64,000 bases of DNA from Bondarzewia mesenterica. Its lineage: Eukaryota > Basidiomycota > Agaricomycetes > Russulales > Bondarzewiaceae. The stretch lies in the NCBI GenBank assembly GCA_004802705.1, contig SGPL01000016.1:1-64000 (forward strand), in the 5' to 3' direction. Shown one piece after another: positions 14,541 through 27,120 of the stretch (positions are counted from its first letter, which is position 1; every line of letters begins with the position of its first letter). The notes below the pieces were generated by a model that saw only the letters and a list, made by a program, of their open reading frames with translations, had not been told where the DNA came from and did not search any database. A program made the position numbers and the translations under genes.

Positions 14541-17101
14541 ATGAAAAGTTTTAAGAAGACCTTGGTATTTATCGCCCACTTTCTTCCTCATATACATTTC
14601 CTCACATCTTGCCGCTATCAAGCTCAACAGGAAGGACTCGAGCTCGTCCAAGAATAAGGAATCCAAGACCACTTCCAGCTCAAATTCATCTTCCGCTTCC
14701 TCCACTCACACCGTCCCCCCTCCCAATACCTCGAAGCCCCTACCGCAGCCAGCGTCTTCGGCTGTCGCCAGTCTCTCCAATCTTGCCGGTAACAACAACA
14801 GCAATCACTCCTTGCCCTCCTCACAAAACTCTTCTCCTACCACTCGCTCCATCTCTCCGGCCAATTCCTCCGCAAGCAATGCAGATCGGAAATATTCCTA
14901 CCACGACAAGACCCAACCTGCCCCACCTATAGTCGTAGTTAGCGCGGAGGCAAGCAACGAACCCGTCACCCGTCCAGGCTATGCGTCTCCAGAAAGAATG
15001 AATCTTGGTCTTGAGCCCGGAGGTTCAGCTACGCCCCCCCCGCGCAGGTACCCTGAACCGCCTGCGGTCAGGTCCCAAGGACACAATCCCTATTGTTGGG
15101 AAACCTCCCCGGAAGCAAAGAAGCAGCCGCTTTGTCGTCACCGAGAAAGTGGAAATTGAGCGACTTCCACCCTTCCTGGGTGCGTTTCTCACATCATCTT
15201 GTAACATCGTTCCTGTAGTTGCTGATCCCTCTTCTCAGAAACACCGCCCAGCGAACGACCGCAGCTTTTCCTCAAGAAGCTGCACCAATGCCACGTGCTA
15301 TTCGATTTCAATGATGCAAGCTCAGAACTTAAGGGAAAGCAGATCAAAGCGCAGACCCTGCACGAGATGCTGGAATACATCACCACACAGCGCGGTGTTA
15401 TCACTGAGACCGTATACCCCGAGGTGGTCAAAATGGTGCGCACAGAATATTCCATATCAAACCCTATAGCATTGACCCCGGTATGATAGTTTGCAACCAA
15501 TTTGTTCCGATCCATACCTCCTCCTGTCAACCCCACGGGCGATGCTTTTGACCCTGAAGAGGACGAGCCGGTTCTCGAACTTGCCTGGCCGCATCTGAAG
15601 ATCGTATACGAATTTTTCCTTCGGTTTGTGGAAAGCCCCGATTTCAATACGAACCTTGCGAAGCGATATATCGACCAGAACTTCGTCCTCAACCTTCTTG
15701 AGCTCTTTGACTCGGAGGACCCAAGGGAACGCGACTTCCTCAAAACAACGTTGCATCGTATCTATGGCAAATTCCTTAATCTCCGTGCTCCCATCCGGCG
15801 CTCGATCAATAATGTCTTCTATCACTTTATCTACGAGACGGAACGACACAATGGTATCGCGGAGTTGCTAGAGATCTTGGGATCAATTATCAATGGCTTT
15901 GCTCTGCCGTTGAAAGAAGAGCACAAGGCTTTCCTCATGCGCGTCCTCATCCCACTGCATAAAGTCAAGAGTCTGTCGATGTATCATCCACAGCTGGCGT
16001 ACTGTGTCGTCCAGTTTTTGGAGAAGGATGGCTCTTTGGCAGAGGAGGTCGTGTTAGGCCTGCTCAAGTACTGGCCCAAGGTCAATTCGCCAAAAGAGGT
16101 CATGTTCCTGAGCGAGGTGGAAGAGATTCTCGATGTCATCGATTTTGGCGAGTTCCAGAAGATTCAGGTTCCTTTATTCCAGCAGCTGGCACGCTGTATC
16201 AACAGCCAGCACTTCCAGGTGGCCGAAAGGGCGCTGTATTATTGGAATAACGAGTATATTGTTAATTTGATGAGCGACAACATGGCGGTCATCCTGCCTA
16301 TCCTTTTCCCGGCCTTGTATCAAAACTCGAAATCTCACTGGAATCGGTGAGTACGCCGGATTTTTGTGCGGAGGTTCTTGACGTTCATCATAATGCACAG
16401 AACAATTCATGGCATGGTCTACAATGCACTCAAGTTATTCATGGAACTCAACCCGGATCTCTTTGCGGAGACCACGCAGCATTACAAGCAACGGAACATC
16501 GAGTGTGTTCAATTTTTTTTTCCTACATGTTGCCATCTCATCCGCCGTCTAGGGAACGGCAGCATGCTATTGAGAAATATGAAGCGTGGAAGAAACTTCG
16601 CGAGAAGGCTATTCAGAACGCAAATGGACATTTGCCAGAGGGCTTCGACGAGAGCGAGCCAATGCCGCCGCCACCGCCGCCTCTAGTGGACGATGCAGAC
16701 ATCATGGATCTTTCTCTCGAGTTGAACGCAGTGACTATCAACGGAGAGGTGCCGCACGATCTAGATGATAGTGGAATTGAGCGAGTGCCGATGGCAGATC
16801 CTGGATTGGATGTCAGTGCGATGCAGCAGCTGCACATGTTTGGCTGAGGGATTCACTGACGTGCGTTCCGTGCAGCGACCGTTACCAGAAGTTGGGGCCG
16901 AGTCACCTGTAGCTCAAGGACCGCATGTCCGCAGAAAAAGCGTCCTTCCAGGTTAGCTTCGATACCAATCTAGATGTGAATTTTGTTCAGAGTCTGATAC
17001 ATGCTGCCATTGGTGCGACAGTCGACCCTACAGTACTACGTGACCTTCAAGCGCACAAGAGCCTAGAAGACACGCTACATGGACCCGGCGGGCCAGCGTA
17101 A
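14541..17101 (+). CDS. RTS1: PP2A regulatory subunit B, B56 (B') family
   Basis: B56 subunits select substrates for protein phosphatase 2A by binding LxxIxE-type motifs. Yeast Rts1 and fission yeast Par1 act in stress response, cytokinesis and centromere cohesion. The first exon encodes only MKSFKKTL; splicing to the acceptor ATCAAG gives [15 protein letters not shown] and a ~130-residue Ser/Pro-rich disordered region. The core begins [18 protein letters not shown] and [14 protein letters not shown] and continues with helical-repeat blocks such as [40 protein letters not shown] and [18 protein letters not shown] stop at 16845-16847 (after MQQLHMFG) is avoided by an intron with donor GTCAGT at about 16811. 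The added exons read [20 protein letters not shown] and SLEDTLHG, matching the conserved C-terminal tail of animal B56 proteins, and stop at 17099-17101. Confidence 0.93.
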
Positions 17102-17586
17102 AGTCGGGCGGTCTCGGCGCGCAGGTTTGAGTTGAGGTCGGTTGAACTTTGCGGGCCCCGATCTGCAGACTGATTCACGATACATGGATCCTCTTTTTCT
17201 ACAAATTTGCTCCTTCGCTATCCGTCACACGATTATTCAGACCTCAGGCCCTTCTATTTTCATTTCTTTCTCATGGAGTCGATCTCTTCCGATGTGCAGG
17301 CAGCTATGACTGTCGTATAAGTACTTCGCGTCCTTTTCCCACCTTTTCTTCCTTTCTCCGGTATCGTAGAAAGCGTACATTTTCGTACATCATATTTTCA
17401 TACCTACCCAAATACCACGCTCCCTTGTTCTATTTGCCATATTCTGCCGTACGCACTCTTTGTTGTCGTTCTAGAAAATGCCCTTTGATGCGAGAGTGTG
17501 CGACTAATTTCGAGGATTTTGCCAAAGGGTAGCTCGAACGAGGAATGTGGCTGAGGGCTTACGTGATACTACGTCAGATGGTGGTG
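17102..17586. other. Intergenic region upstream of Hsp70
   Basis: About 485 bp between the B56 stop and the heat-shock element cluster. It is rich in pyrimidine tracts and short poly-T stretches. The 127-codon open frame at 17149-17532 is low-complexity and Phe/Ser/Leu-rich with no recognisable domain; I treat it as non-coding. Confidence 0.5.
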
Positions 17587-17630
17587 GAAAGGGTTGGAAG
17601 GTCTAGAGAAGGTCCTGGAAGGATGCAGAA
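17587..17630 (+). promoter_or_regulatory. Heat-shock element array (step-type) of the Hsp70 gene
   Basis: GAA triplets occur at 17587, 17597, 17608, 17618 and 17628, so five units repeat at 10-11 bp and the last three exactly at 10 bp. Heat-shock factor binds nGAAn units. Direct units separated by 5 bp are the step-type arrangement known from yeast promoters. The array ends 11 bp before the TATA box. Confidence 0.65.
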
Positions 17631-17640
17631 CAACAAGCCG

Positions 17641-17647
17641 TATAAAA
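17641..17647 (+). promoter_or_regulatory. TATA box of the Hsp70 gene
   Basis: TATAAAA lies 111 bp upstream of the Hsp70 start codon, directly after the GAA array and followed by a C/T-rich leader. This is the classic layout of a strongly inducible fungal promoter. Confidence 0.7.
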
Positions 17648-17751
17648 GATTGCGCAAGATACCGCCCCTGTCTTCACCTGTTTTGTGTTAACCTCAACAC
17701 CCTTCCCCTTCAATTATCCTTGATCCTTTTCTCGTCCAATCCCATCCATAA

Positions 17752-20107
<2,356 letters not shown>

Positions 20108-20683
20108 GGGTGTTCCTGATTCGTTGCTTGTCGTCGTGTTCTCGCATTATCTTCCTGTTGTTTTGTGGACTAAGCTTGTTACGATGATTAAAAGTAATGA
20201 CTCATGGTGTATGTTACGATATAGCATTGCATAGAACGAATCTGCTTTTTTTGTTTCTCTTTTCACCATTTCAGTGGCGGCTTATAGTCGGTTTTGACTG
20301 GGTGTTTTTATATCTGAGTTATCTTAGAACATCTCTCATAACAGCCGGGCTCACCGAACAGCGTGCAATGTATCTATCAACATTTCGGATCAAGCAGAAC
20401 TGATTCATCTTAATCATTCACCAGCTGACGAGGTGACGACGAATCCGAGAATGATGGCACGAAGGCAAACGGAAGAGGTGCGAGAAAACGCATTGCGAGC
20501 GCTCATTGAGAGCGAGGGCTCGACGGAGAGCGGGCTGCGAGGATTCGGTGAAGAACTCGGAGCTGGATAATTGAATTCTCTTAAACAAAAGTTAAAGGTT
20601 CCCAAATGTACACGAAGATGGAGTAGGACGGAGGACCACCGGTGAGGAATTGGACAGAACGTGAACCCAATCCTACCCAGCCC
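20108..20683. other. Intergenic region between convergent Hsp70 and PhoD genes
   Basis: This 576 bp stretch is T-rich just after the Hsp70 stop, as expected for a 3' UTR, and the second half would hold the PhoD 3' UTR. The small frames seen here have no protein-like features. Confidence 0.5.
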
Positions 20684-23600
20684 TTAATTTGTTCCGTTGC
20701 CAATGTTTCCATTACCACTAACGTTGCTCTTCAGGACACCTGCCTCGACCATTCCTCCGGCAACCGGACGAGTCAGCTTGTTGGCACCTGCAAAGGAAAC
20801 ATGAACGTTCCGTCGTCGTCAAGATAAACCAAATAACATTCAGGACTGACCGTTCTTGACAACGAACTGTGCACTTGCGAAGCCATCTAAGTTCGGAAAA
20901 CCTGGTAGCCAAACAAGTAAGCGCCCGTAAGGCACAGAAGCAAAGAGATGAGGCTGACTGATATTGTTCATGGCATAATACGTCGCCGTGAGCGTGGACG
21001 GGTTGATCGTTAGCGTGAAGAAACCGCGGTAGGACCCCTCGCTCCATTGCAGCTCCTCGTTGACGGCCACGTATACCTCTGAGATAGCATTGGCTGCGGC
21101 GGGCTGGATATTGGTTCCGAAGGAGGACCCGGATGTGACCGCCGTTCCAGCGAATTCGACGCCTATAGCGCCTTGTCCCGTTGTAGGATCGTACCTTGTT
21201 CCCATGCTGTCAGCTGGCGCTTCTGCTGTCGGAGGCAATGATGCCATTCTGGTCAACGAAAGCCTACCTAGTATCATTTGGATCTGCGGAGCAGGGTGCA
21301 AACGCGCTCAGAGAAGATCATCTGGCGCCACAGGAGACGCTGATGCAACTTACGGGCGAGATCAGATGCCCAGTTAGCGTGACTGTCTCCTGAAAGGATG
21401 ATGGTGTTGTCAATTTGATGCTGATATAGATGATCGAGGACTCGTTGTCGGTTTGCGCGATAACCATCCCAGGCGTCCTATGACCAGACATAATGAAGGT
21501 TTGCGTCAAGTTGTCAGCTTCGGAGCAACAGACATACCAAATCGTCTGTTGAGCGGAACCCCGAGGATCAAAATATAGCTTCAAGCGAGCATCAAAAGGA
21601 GAAAGCTTACAGGAGCCGGACTCATTCAACTGGGTGAACACGATTTGCTGACTGAGTAATAGATACCGACCCGTCAGCATCCAACAGCTCGGAGTGGTGT
21701 GGGTACTGTTAATTTTACCCTACAACGCGCCAAATGGCACCTCGGGATTTCGACTCGGAAAGGCTATCGAAGAACCCTTGATAACGCCATTAGAGACGTG
21801 GATCTTGACTCCTGGACAGAAGGATAAAATACATTTTTCTTGGGGGAAACCCATGAGGGAGCGATTGGGGAACGCCGCGATCGTGTTCACATCTTTGAAC
21901 CACAAAACAAAAGTGAGGAGGGTCCCTGAATGCGATCCAACTCACCATACTCACATTCTGTAATTTGCCAAGGATGATGTCAATGATTGATCTCCAAATA
22001 TCCAGAAGTATTCAACTCACCCGTGTTATAGTAAACCTGTCAGCTTTTATATGAGATTCAGACCACATAATCCATGAGAAAAAGCTCTTACGTCCGTGAG
22101 ATCACGATCATACTGGCCTGTGAATATCGTCGTCAGTATCTGTAGTCCATCAACAAATTTTAGGAAACGTACGAGTGTCAAGCATCGCCAAGTCCTATGC
22201 AAAAAGTTAGCCAGGGTCTCATCCGGTGCGCCGTGAGCGCTCACCAGAAGCTTTCCGATTTGAAAATTGCGCCAAATGCGAAGTTTGTCATCTGTGGCGA
22301 CCTGTCGGATGGGCATCCACTCATGGTACGCTCGGACAGCAGCTAATTTTCGATCGGTGAAGCAAGCACCGGAGGGGGAGAAAGAGCATCCAGTTGCCGT
22401 GTCATTGGAATCGGCTGTCCCCGCTTTCCATGAGTTGTCAGCGACCTGTTCGATTATCAACAAATGATTGGCAGGCCTTGGGCAGGCCTTCAGTGCTTCA
22501 GCTGTGCTGACTCACCTCGTGGTCGTCCTGGAATGGCCAAGAGTCTGTTATCGGAAAGAAAAAAGAGCTCGACATATCAACTTACCCTATCCAGCAATGT
22601 CAGGGTCGTGACAAAAAATCAGCTAAGGGAAATCTCAAAATCATGGTAACTTTACCAAACAGTGATCCATGGCGCGTTCTGGTGGGCAAATGAGAGACTC
22701 GTGTCTGTCCTGTACTGGTTCAGACGCTGGCGATAATCATGAATGGTTGCGAGTTCTCGTCCCAGGACTTGTCTCCCAATGCTTGCTCTATACCAGATAG
22801 TTGAGAGATATGCATCCAATGCGACGTAGGCAGAAAAAAAAATGCACCCATTCCCCAGAGATTCATAGATCTTCGGTGATGATCCCCGATGTCAGCAGTG
22901 GATGACAGTGGACAAGTGAGACCTGCGCATCACTCACGTAGTCCCCGAGATGGATAAATACGTCTGCGCTCGTGTTGTGAGCAGCGAAGCCGTAAGCGTT
23001 AAAGTAGCCTGGACGCCCGAGGTCACACCGCATTTTAGTCGAGCCGTATTTCATGAGCGCTGCGAGACGTGACGGCATGTACTGAGTTGAGCTCACCTGC
23101 TTGAAATTGTGAACAAGAAAACACAGCAAGGGTCAGATTTTTCCCTCCATTGACCTGATAAGCTGGTGCTGTTGGCTACTTTAGTTCATATATGACTGTA
23201 CACGGTTTCATAGATTGCGCACTATCTGGGCTTGGCAGGGTCCGCGTTGCGCCCGTGGGGCTAATGCTCGAAGGATTGGTGCAGTCAGCGAAGAAATACC
23301 AATATTTCGTGTCTGCTTTCAATCCCGTGGCTTCCACCTTCACTGTGAAATCGACATCGTACGATGTGAAGGCTTCTCCAGAGTCAACGGGTCGGCCTGA
23401 CAAAGAGGGAGAATTGAAGATCTCCCACGAGACGCAAACCGGAACACTCTGATCAGGTTGCGCTGCAGAGCCGTTCGCCATTGGGACAGCTCGGGTCCAA
23501 AGCAGGACGGATGTGTCGAACGGGTCACCCTTAGGGCATGTGTAGCAGAACTTCATGGGGATAATCTGGAACACTCACACTTGCGACTGCGTGATACAGT

Positions 23601-24052
23601 AAGTGTTGTTAACCAACCCGTAACTTTAATTAAATAGAGGCAAAAAGAAAAGTTAATCCTACCAGAGTGTGTGAAGTTCAGTCCTCCGCTCCATATGAAT
23701 GGGCTCTGTAAGATTTAGTAGTCAGGACACGCCACGGAGTAAGATGTTATAAATTACGAACATTGCTGAAGTCGGCACCATAGAACGTCGGATAGTGTTC
23801 ATCCTTGAACGTGCTTGCAGATATCACCTGTCTGCGAGCATTCCTGACATGTCGTTCATGTATTTCGCGTGTATCTCGTGAGAACTAATTCTCAGTGGAT
23901 TAACGGCCATTGAGTATGCACTGTAAAGGGAGGATGATCGTGCATACCTGCGGACGATCGTGGAAGGGCGAACGGTACACCAGATTGTGATCCAATAGCG
24001 TCATGGCAGAAACAGCAGAGCTGCACACCAGCAGCAAGAAGTTGAACTTCAT
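20684..24052 (-). CDS. phoD: Secreted PhoD-like alkaline phosphatase / phosphodiesterase with micro-exons
   Basis: A signal peptide (MKFNFLLLVCSSAVSA) begins at the ATG ending at 24052. Conserved PhoD blocks follow: GGLNFTHSVASGDPF, VLLWTRAVP, GYFNAYGFAAHNTSADVFIH joined to LGDYIYES, NAPWITVWDDHEVADNSW, DLAMLDTRQYDRDLTD, YYNTEYV, RSLMGFPQEKWFFDS, DLDAWDGYRANRQRV, IILSGDSHANW and HPNDTRYDPTTGQGAIGVEF. The metal-binding Asp/His of GDY, DDH and GDSHANW are all present. Several motifs form only after joining exons of 1-26 nt (23579-23586, 22586, 22516-22527, 22173-22194, 22092-22117, 22021-22036, 21955-21957, 21538-21545, 21268-21283), each between GT-AG introns of 49-76 nt. The junction near 23750 and the one near 23200 are uncertain. 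The tail ends NVSGNGNIGNGTN. Such enzymes hydrolyse phosphate mono- or diesters outside the cell using Ca/Fe; substrate not predicted. Confidence 0.88.
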
Positions 24053-24606
24053 CGTTTGTCGCACGGCGACTTATGAGGGCAGATTTGGCGCTTTTATATG
24101 GCAAGGAACTAAATTGTTTGCTCTCATGACCGGCGAGCGGCCCCAAGACCAAATCCTTCTGCCCATGGTGCGCGTAACATGATACCAATCGAAAATGCCA
24201 GTGCCTCTAAGAACTGCGGTAAAGCAATGGATATGTCAGTGAGTGGCGGGATTGACGGTGCACGTTCACCACAATGAACCGCTCATTGGATGTTGAAGTC
24301 GTTGTTCTGGCACATGCTCCAACAGAAAGCGGCAATGCAGATGTGCAGAGAAGACGATTCATGACTGTCTACAAACGTTCGAAGGCTGCACATGTAAATA
24401 TTCAGGATAACGAGACCGTGGACGGACGCCCACCGCTTTTGGCATCGATTTGGCCGCTTCAGCACCGAACAAATAACTTGGCCGCGGCCGCACTCGAGCA
24501 CATAGTCAGAAGACATGTCTCTATATGAGGCGATGTTCAATGAAATGGCTGTCCTCCCAAAACATCAGTACATATACCCTGACAACAGTATGGAACACAC
24601 CTTAGT
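24053..24606. other. Intergenic region between SPB4 3' end and PhoD start
   Basis: About 550 bp, holding the PhoD promoter at its left side and the SPB4 3' UTR at its right. The two overlapping frames of 84-85 codons on opposite strands have no recognisable features. Confidence 0.45.
24092..24098 (-). promoter_or_regulatory. TATA box of the PhoD gene
   Basis: TATAAAA on the minus strand, 40 bp upstream of the start codon. The short distance implies a brief 5' leader. Confidence 0.5.
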
Positions 24607-27120
24607 TCATAAACCGGCAAATTCCTGGTCGAACTCGTCCTGGGTGACACTACCCCTTTTCAGTTTCTTTGCCATCCGTTCCTCTCTCGCCAACTCTGCC
24701 CAATCCTCTTCAGCATCAACGGATGCCGCCCCCTGAATCTCCGCGCTCTCCGAAGCCGCAGATGCCTGTTGTGACTTCAACCACTTCCTCTTTCTGTCCC
24801 TTTTCTCCTTTCTCTTCTCGTTCTCCTCTTTCTTCACGATTTTGTTACTCCATGCAACGTATTTTGTCTTGTCTGCAGGGCGATGACGTCGTTCGAGTGT
24901 ATTTTCAGAGGCTGCGCCTTTAGCTTTAGCTTCGGCCAGCCGTTTAGCCTCTTGTGGCTTATCCGCATATGCATATAAGCCCCACTATAGCGAGAGGAGC
25001 AGAACGTGAGAGGAAGACATGCGAATGTTGCGAGATAGACTTACGTCGATATCTGCATCTTCCCAGGCGTCTTTATCTGAACCTTTCAATTCCGGCATCC
25101 GGGGTAACCGAAGCAAGCCATAGCTCTTAGCAACGGCAACAAGATCAAGGTCCTTTATACGGAAGATATAAGAAGCCTCATGCTTGCTGTATGCACGAAC
25201 AAAAGACACGAATGCTTTAGCTGCCTAGTAACAAGGGATCGTCAGGGCCAGTGCACTCGCTACTTGTATTGGTAACAGACTTACCTTATCATGCAGAGCA
25301 CGATCTTTCATGAGTTCACTGCGGATCTTGGACTGAAAATAAGACACCGCCTCGTCTTCGAACCGTGCCTCTCCCTCTTCGGATGGAGTACCATCCTCAA
25401 GGAAATATGGGCGTTCTCTCATAGGAATCTTTCGGACGGTTAAGAAATCTGAATGAGTGAGAGTTTAATATGAGCACGACAGCAATAGGCCCTATTTGAC
25501 GAGGACATGACTTACCGATATATTCTCGTTCTCGTCCTACAAGCAGAACCCAAGCTCTGCCACTTTTACCTGCACGTGCCGTACGTCCACAACGATGCGA
25601 GAAGGATTTTGTATCCGAAGGAGGGTCAAATTGTAGGACAACATCGACATCAGGAATGTCTAGCCCCCTGGCGGCGACGTCAGTGGCGAGGAGAATTGAG
25701 GGAGTAGATGGAGAACAGAGGCACGAAGCGAATGATGCCAGTGTCCGTGTCCGTGCTGAAGGTGTAAGATGACCGTGAAGTGAAAAGAAGTTGGTACCGG
25801 CTGGGAGGAAGATAGGGAGAACCTGACAATTCGGGTTTAAGATACGAGGAGTCATGGTATGTTAAACAACGTACACGATAGAAGTGGTCGACGGAAGCAC
25901 CAGTCGCGAAATAAATAATGAACCGAGCGGACTGATTCTGCGATGTCTCGTGAAAGACTATACGGGTAAGTTGTACAAGTTTCTCAGAAGGTCGGCAGAT
26001 GAGACTGAAAATCCTCAAGCTGCGGAAAGTGTATCGTTTCAGGTGGTACTCGAGCGATTAGATCGACCATAAACAGTGAGTATGAAAAATAATATGGACT
26101 GACTTAGCAGGTATTCTGCGCTCTTCTATGATGTGCGCACTGTCTTTTGTGCTGGAACCATGGTTCTGTGATTTTTTCGCCTGCACCTTGACAACAATCC
26201 TCGCAGGATTGCGCAGTCCAACCCTGACTAGCTCGGAGACGGCATCTGCGTCGGTCATCGTAGCGCTGAACAAGCCAGTTCTACGTTGTTTGGGTAGATG
26301 GGTTATGATCCGGGTAAGAGCCAGTTGAAAACCCAGATCAAGTAATCTTATCAAGTGGATTCAAGTCAGTGACATGAGATTCCAGCTGTTGCAACGACTC
26401 ATAGCATGATATACATACCGGTCTGCTTCGTCCAAAACTAGGACTTCTAGTTCCTTGACGCTCACGGCATTCTTGCCTTTTCCAAGCAAGAACTCTTCAA
26501 CGCGTCCAGGTGTGCCGATAACTATGTCCGCCCCGGTCAAAGAGAAGCGCTGAATATCCTGAGCAGGAGAGGATTGGGAAGAGGACACCAGAAGCAAGGG
26601 CGGGGGATATTCGGGAGCCGATTGAGGGCCAGGAGTGCCGGACGACTCTTCGAGGATCGTAGATGAAGGCTGCGAAGACAGAAAGAGAGTAAAAATTGAG
26701 TGGATTTGAGATGCTAATTCTCTACCGAAGGTATTCATCAGAAAATTGTCAGGAAGACAGACCGTGAAATGCACCTCGTGGGACTGATCACAAGCGCTCC
26801 AATCTCGTTTTTCCGTAATCGCTGCTCTCGCCGGATAAGACGCTCCAGAATGGGTATGACGAACGCCAGAGTCTTCCCGGATCCAGTCACAGCCTCCACC
26901 ACGACATCCTTATTTCTCATGAAGAGCGGGATAGCCGAGGCTTGAACGGGCGTCATCTGCGTGAGCCCCATGGATTGTATGACATCGAGACTATAACAAG
27001 AATAGCAGACCTATCAATGCATTCTCCTGATGTTTTTTAAGTAAATATGACTCACACCCACGAAGTTAATGGTATGGGAAGAGAGGACCATGAACCAGCA
27101 ATTGCAGTCGGATTGGACAT
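24607..27120 (-). CDS. SPB4: ATP-dependent rRNA helicase SPB4 (DEAD box, DDX55)
   Basis: SPB4 is a nucleolar helicase needed for 60S ribosomal subunit maturation. The ATG ending at 27120 starts [20 protein letters not shown]. Helicase motifs in order: Q motif [12 protein letters not shown], Walker [16 protein letters not shown] joined by splicing to ELASQI (Ia), [13 protein letters not shown] (Ib), VLVLDEADR (DEAD, II) spliced to [19 protein letters not shown] (III), [20 protein letters not shown] (V) and [17 protein letters not shown] (VI). After the core come [20 protein letters not shown] and [14 protein letters not shown], diagnostic of SPB4/DDX55 among DEAD-box proteins. The C-terminus is a Lys/Arg/Glu-rich helix ending [10 protein letters not shown]. 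Several 50-70 nt introns interrupt the gene. The region between motifs Ia and Ib carries a Ser/Pro-rich loop longer than usual. Confidence 0.93.

Noticed and set aside
17149..17532. 127-codon frame upstream of Hsp70
   Set aside because: It is Phe/Ser/Leu-rich from pyrimidine tracts, has no domain, and sits in a promoter region.
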